NCBI GenBank assembly: GCA_025617745.1
Contig: CM046856.1
Span: forward strand, 44,569,049 to 44,633,048
DNA length: 64,000 nt
Source of the DNA: Heliocidaris erythrogramma
Lineage: Eukaryota; Echinodermata; Echinoidea; Camarodonta; Echinometridae
Direction: 5' to 3'
The position numbers were made by a program, and so were the translations under genes. Within the stretch, counting starts at the first letter, position 1. Each line of letters starts with the position of its first letter. Below are positions 60,013-64,000 of this stretch, in pieces. The notes beneath the pieces are model-generated. The model was not told where the DNA came from. It ran no database searches and worked only from the letters and a program-made list of their open reading frames with translations.

Positions 60013-60904
60013 TTCGTCATTTGATGTCAATTGAATACTTATTGCACTATTACGCATCTTGTGCTAATGAAAATATGATGGAAATTGGTTTTAATACCTG
60101 GGAATTGTCCCCAGTGGAATAAAGTTGAGAAAATGGCAATTTCATGTGTGAACTGTATTTATTCTCGCAATTACGTTGTTATATTCTGTTGAAAATGGAA
60201 AATAAATGAAATGAAATGATATTACATGTAGTAATATTAATGATAGTGATAATAATGATAATGGCAATGAAAATAATTTATTTTCGAATACAGTTATATC
60301 TCATTTATTAGCCCCTGATTTTTTTTTCAATATCGCGCCATTTCTACGAATTACTTCATATTAAGGTACCATCAGTGACAAAATATCTCAAAATAACTGA
60401 CAATATAAAATATTTACATGTCTGGTAAAGCATATCATCATCTAATGATCATACAAATACTGAAAATATCTCGTAATTGATTGAACATCACGTAATAATA
60501 TTGTCCTACAAAACTGGCAAAAGGTCTTGTAAATTATACTGACGTAAATGTCATAACATTGCCCTACATTACTGATGTCATTTTGATGTCAGTCTGTGAC
60601 CTGTTGAAGGGAAAGTCCACACGGAAAATAGGTTTTAATATGGAAGCAGAGAAACAGTAGGAACAGCTAGGTCAGTGAAAGTGTTAACAAATTCCGATTA
60701 AAAATTTAGGTTATTTATTCCCAATCACCTATCCCTCCTTTCACAATGGCAACACATCAGAATAAATAATTTTATTTATTTTATTTGATATTATTTTCAG
60801 TATCATGGAGGCCAACTGAAAACCGCCAGATCGTACCAGCTTTTGTAAATGGCTATGACAAAAATTGCTCCCCAAAAGTAGTACATAGTGTCGGAATACA
60901 GGAT
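60013..60904. other. Unassigned flank
   Basis: No gene seen. TTGAAGGGAAAGTCCACACG near 60612 recalls a TTAA-element end with a mutated target; no partner found. Confidence 0.4.
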
Positions 60905-61205
60905 GCCAAATCTTGTCTTTAAAAGACATCAAAAAGACGTCTTAAAAATGTCGTTTATTTGGTCATACAAATTGGCTAAAAAATGACGTCGTACTGTCGT
61001 TGTTAATTTTGGCTACAAAAATGTCAAAGTATTGTCTTTGAAAGACGTCGTAAAGACGTCATAATTACGTCGTCTTTACCGTAGATATATGACGTCTTCA
61101 CAGGACGTTATTAAGACGTCGTAATGATGTTGCATACATGACGTATAACGAGTTGAACAGTTTAGATCAGTTTACGACGTCTTGAAGACGTCAGTCTGCT
61201 ATCAG
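60905..61205. repeat. GACGTC-rich repeat, copy 2
   Basis: AAAGACGTCGTAAAGACGTC, GACGTCTTGAAGACGTCAGT and TCTGCTATCAGGGC at the right edge. CpG-containing palindromes every 10-40 bp. Confidence 0.65.
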
Positions 61206-61605
61206 GGCTTTTAAGATTAAAGTGCGTCATTTTGACTTACCAACGGCTTTGACTGCCGCACCTTATTTTTAATCAAAACAGCATGCAGCGTGCGAAATAT
61301 AGTGTACTGGACTATCATTAGATTGAAACGATAACATGTTTCATTCATTTTAATTTTCTTCACCCATTGATAGTTCATTAAAAATCGCGTAAATAAAAAG
61401 TAAAAATTACGTTAAAATTCAATTTATATGAGGCGCCCTCTTGAGACTGATAAAATGAATTGCCGTTCTAATGCTACTACATCTTGTATGTAAATTTTTC
61501 CTGCCAAGTTTACGATCAGCTCTTCGACTCTGCCCCTCCCCGCCCCTGTAAAGGGTAAACTGATCATAAAAAGGGAAAACATTAGTAAACCACTAGTTTT
61601 TGATT

Positions 61606-61802
61606 TGTTTACATTTGCAGTTGGCATGTTTTTACATTTGTGGTAAAGGGTCTTTCGATATTTAGGGATTTTGGTAAGGAAACCTCACACACAAGCATAC
61701 ATACGCACACACACATACATCTCATAATAACTGATCTTACATAGGTGTATTATGCAAGCAATGAGTTTTTGTCGTTTGCGGTTGACATGTTATGACATTT
61801 AA
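61606..61802. repeat. Degenerate ~20-bp repeat array, left of E7
   Basis: TTTACATTTGCAGTTGGCAT, then TTTTTACATTTGTGGTAAA, then GTTTGCGGTTGACATGT. The array resumes at 63475-63580 (TTTTTACATTTGCAGGCG, TTTTTACATTTGTGGTTAAA). Confidence 0.6.
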
Positions 61803-62439
61803 AGGTTGACTAAATTAGAGAGAAAATGGGTGCTCTTTCCATGTAGTTTTGCCTTCTAATCACGAATCTGCCAATCGATTGTCCAAAGTATGTCTCGTTT
61901 TGGCGAAAAGGGGGGGAAAAGTAGAGGTTATGGGACCGTTCCTTAAAACTCGTGAGCTGATTGGCTAACCCCCATGTGACGTATGAAAAGTAAGAGGAAC
62001 AAGATCTGCAGGCTGCAGCATATAATATTGTACACAGAATGCGGTATTTGACCCCTCTGTTCAACGGACAATTTATGAAAAAAGGAAATTAATCAATATA
62101 ATCTTAGGAGTGAATAATCATTAGCAATATATTTTCTACAAGATCAGAAAACGATTTTACCCAAATATACAGCTCTTGTTTTGTTTTTAGTTCTCATCCA
62201 TCTGAGCTTGCCGAACGAAAGTTTTGCATTGGTCATAAACGCGTGCACAGCCGTTTTATGCGTCTGTATGACAATGTCATACACATCTATAGTACGGCAG
62301 TGACTATGTTCCCCTCGTACATAGCGACTGGTGAACGCTTTTGTTTTGTTTATTTCACTCACAGCCTTTTTTTTACTTCGCTTTACATAGTACGTTAGTA
62401 ATGACTTAGATTTTGGCTGAATTCGAGTAACTTATATAG

Positions 62440-62619
62440 AGAGAGGAAAAGTGCCCGAGATTCCGATTTGGAGGACTTTTCTGAGCCATGCAGATACGAA
62501 CTCTGATTTATCAGATGATTTATCAGACCCCGAAGGCAAATATGCTCGAGTGGTAAGGGGAAATTCGACCAATTATGTTTGAACCCCTCGCAGAATGCGG
62601 TGAAGGGCCGTGGGTGAAG
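62440..62619 (+). pseudogene. P2X7-ballast-like exon fragment
   Basis: An acidic stretch (TNSDLSDDLSDPEG) is followed, after a frame change, by IRPIMFEPLAECGEGPWVK at about 62563-62619. RPxMFEP is the signature also read in E1 exon A, where it likewise follows an Asp/Ser-rich stretch. No downstream exons remain: the sequence runs into hairpins. Similarity is short but the position, orientation and acidic leader agree with E1. Confidence 0.6.
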
Positions 62620-62742
62620 TAACTCCAGGGAGCTCCAACGCGTTGTCCTCCCTGGAGTTACGGGTGAAGTAGACCGAAAATTCTGTCTCTCGTTCGTTAG
62701 GTCGTCTTAGCTAACGAACGAGAGACAGAATTTTCGGTCTAC
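62620..62742. repeat. Two perfect hairpins at the junction of two gene remnants
   Basis: Hairpin 1: 13-bp arms 62620-62632 and 62648-62660 (TAACTCCAGGGAG). Hairpin 2: 32-bp perfect arms 62669-62700 and 62711-62742 with a 10-base loop. GGGTGAAG precedes each hairpin and follows the last (62612, 62662, 62743 region). Confidence 0.9.
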
Positions 62743-62756
62743 GGGTGAAGCTGCTG

Positions 62757-63088
62757 CAGCTGCTGCAGCTGCTGTCGTTGAAAAACAGATTGGAAGACTT
62801 GACTCCAAGTCTGATCGTTGGAATTGCTGAATCTTTTAGCTAGCTTATCCTTCTCTTCATGCCAAATTCGGAATATAGGCCAGGATCCTCAAAATCATCT
62901 TCGGCAAAGTGATCGCTGCAGATTGTACTCCACTCACTTTGCCGGCCCTTGCCACTCTGCCCGCGTGAGCTTTACCTTTGCGACCCACAATTTCCGTAGA
63001 TTTTCATCTTTAGGAAAATGGTGTAGGCTTACACCATCTTTAGGGGTCTATAATTGCTACAGCCCGCAACTATACACCGATTAGGCAT
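62757..63088 (-). pseudogene. Degenerate THAP zinc-finger gene
   Basis: From the ATG at 63088 it reads MPNRCIVAGCSN, then after a frameshift DGVSLHHFPKDENLRKLW and VAKVKLTRAEWQGPAK, then after a second frameshift ICSDHFAEDDFEDPGLY. The C-x4-C and C-x2-H ligands and the Trp are all recognisable. A TAG at 62842-62840 follows KRRIS, after which the frame continues LKDSAIPTIRLGVKSSNLFF, matching the LKPDAVPTIF-type exit box of THAP domains. It is clearly related to 970-1211 (shared GVSLH.FPKD, KVKLTRA.W.GP). The coding then runs into a CTGCTGCAG-rich stretch (62750-62775). Confidence 0.8.
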
Positions 63089-63474
63089 TATTGATGAAAC
63101 TGTGTCCCAAAATCAAAGTTATTGTGAGGAATTAAACACACGAAAATACGCAATGCAAATGGTCGATGCGGTGAATATCATGCTCGGCACCGGGCTGGGC
63201 CTCCCGGGGGCCTCCTGGCGCGCACGGTATAGGTCAGTGGAATATTTTCCCTTACTTTTCATGCGTCACAGATCACGTGATCACGATGTTGCTTCGATGG
63301 GTTTTTTTTAGGGGCGGGGCTTATGACTGTGTAAATCAGCAAAAATGTACTTTTCAAATGATTATAAAATATGACTGAATGCATAAAAAATTGTGTGATG
63401 GATATTTTTTGGCTCCTGATGACACCTTCCTACGAAAAATGGACAATTATTTTTTTATTTTAGTGACCCTTTAA

Positions 63475-64000
63475 GGTAAAAATGGAAATTTTTACATTTG
63501 CAGGCGAAATGTTTTTACATTTGTGGTTAAACAGATTTTTATATTTGTGGTTGAAATTTTATGACAATTGTGGTTATTTTTACTTTGTGGGCTCTGCAGG
63601 GGGCACAGAGGCACGTGTTTTTCTTAGAATCCCATTGGAAATTAACTTATCATAAGATTCTTGTCAGAAAACATTTCGAGTTATTTACATGTATTTCATT
63701 CCACTGCAATTCATTTATTGTTTTAATGAATGTAGACCTGACGAATGAAATAAAATAAAATAAAATCAGACTGGACACACTCAAAATCATTACAATTTCT
63801 AAATGATGAATTAAGATAAGTAACGTACGGTTTCCTGCGTCTGTCTGTCATGACTGCCTACACAATGTTCACGGAATCATATTACACCCTAGCTCTTTCG
63901 GTGTCCACAGAGGAAGAGATGCAGTTATAGGATACCCCTCCCCCCCCCCCCCCCCCCGAATCTATGTTCTCCGATGACCAAATTACCCAAGTTATACCTC
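63475..64000. other. Degenerate 20-bp array, then unassigned flank
   Basis: ACATTTGYGGTTRAA-like words to about 63580. AAATAAAATAAAATAAAATC at 63749-63768 looks like a retroposon tail. A C run lies at 63938-63957. No gene. Confidence 0.5.

Larger units (their letters stand above)
61803..63470. mobile_element. Internally deleted TTAA transposon with THAP and P2X7-ballast-like remnants (E7)
   Basis: TTAA at 61799-61802 and 63471-63474; imperfect termini AGGTTGACTAAATTAG and, inverted, AGGGTCACTAAAATAA. Inside, a P2X7-like fragment on + converges on a THAP remnant on -, as in E1 but mirrored. A GGGGCGGGGCTTATGACTGT block upstream of THAP (63312) matches the GC-box region upstream of the E1 THAP (near 812-835, inverted sense). 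The two genes are now only ~140 bp apart, with hairpins between. TIR similarity is modest, so the exact ends are less certain than for E1. Confidence 0.65.

Overview
The window is eukaryotic, AT-rich and gene-poor. I found no convincing intact host protein-coding gene. Almost everything recognisable is transposable-element sequence: a Ty3/Gypsy LTR retrotransposon, several broken CR1/L2-like LINEs, many MITEs and foldback elements, tandem arrays and microsatellites. The mixture fits a marine invertebrate, most likely a deuterostome such as an echinoderm. It includes CR1/L2-like LINE tails, the AGCTCACCTGAGC repeat with GTCCGTC iterations, a GACGGACGGACGC / TGGCGAGACA repeat, and P2X7-ballast-like and THAP coding remnants. 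The phylum is an inference from repeat types I recognise; nothing here names a species.

Layout. Positions 664-4617 hold a TTAA-flanked element with a THAP exon on + converging on exons of a P2X7-ballast-like gene on -. A degenerate LINE follows at 4.7-5.4 kb. Positions 5776-14076 are a young Gypsy element on the minus strand with 1.64 kb LTRs, a tRNA-Trp-type primer site, gag, a -1 frameshift site, protease, and RT-RNase H-integrase; its left LTR carries a TTAA MITE. LINE remnants follow at 14.6-16.9 kb. Positions 18330-23576 are a 5.2 kb TTAA foldback built of 174-bp repeats, with a LINE, a hAT MITE and a 1 kb MITE nested inside. Then come a 157-bp tandem array (24.5-25.3 kb), dispersed repeats, a foldback at 29.4-31.6 kb containing a small TTAA MITE, and a 327-bp tandem array (32-33.8 kb).

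Further right are a 5'-truncated LINE (37.4-39.3 kb) and a 5 kb composite foldback with a perfect 8-bp target duplication carrying a CR1-like LINE (40.7-45.7 kb). Next are tandem arrays, a tRNA-derived SINE and several MITEs (46-50 kb), two more TTAA MITEs (51.1-53.9 kb), a Tc1/mariner-like MITE, GACGTC-rich repeats, a 2 kb minisatellite (57.5-59.5 kb), and a second, internally deleted THAP / P2X7-ballast-like TTAA element (61803-63470).

Main result: seven elements are flanked by TTAA and share AGG...CCT termini. The two with coding remnants both carry a THAP gene and a P2X7-ballast-like gene in convergent orientation. They may be remnants of an autonomous Kolobok-like (or piggyBac-like) two-gene transposon whose machinery could mobilise the non-autonomous relatives here.
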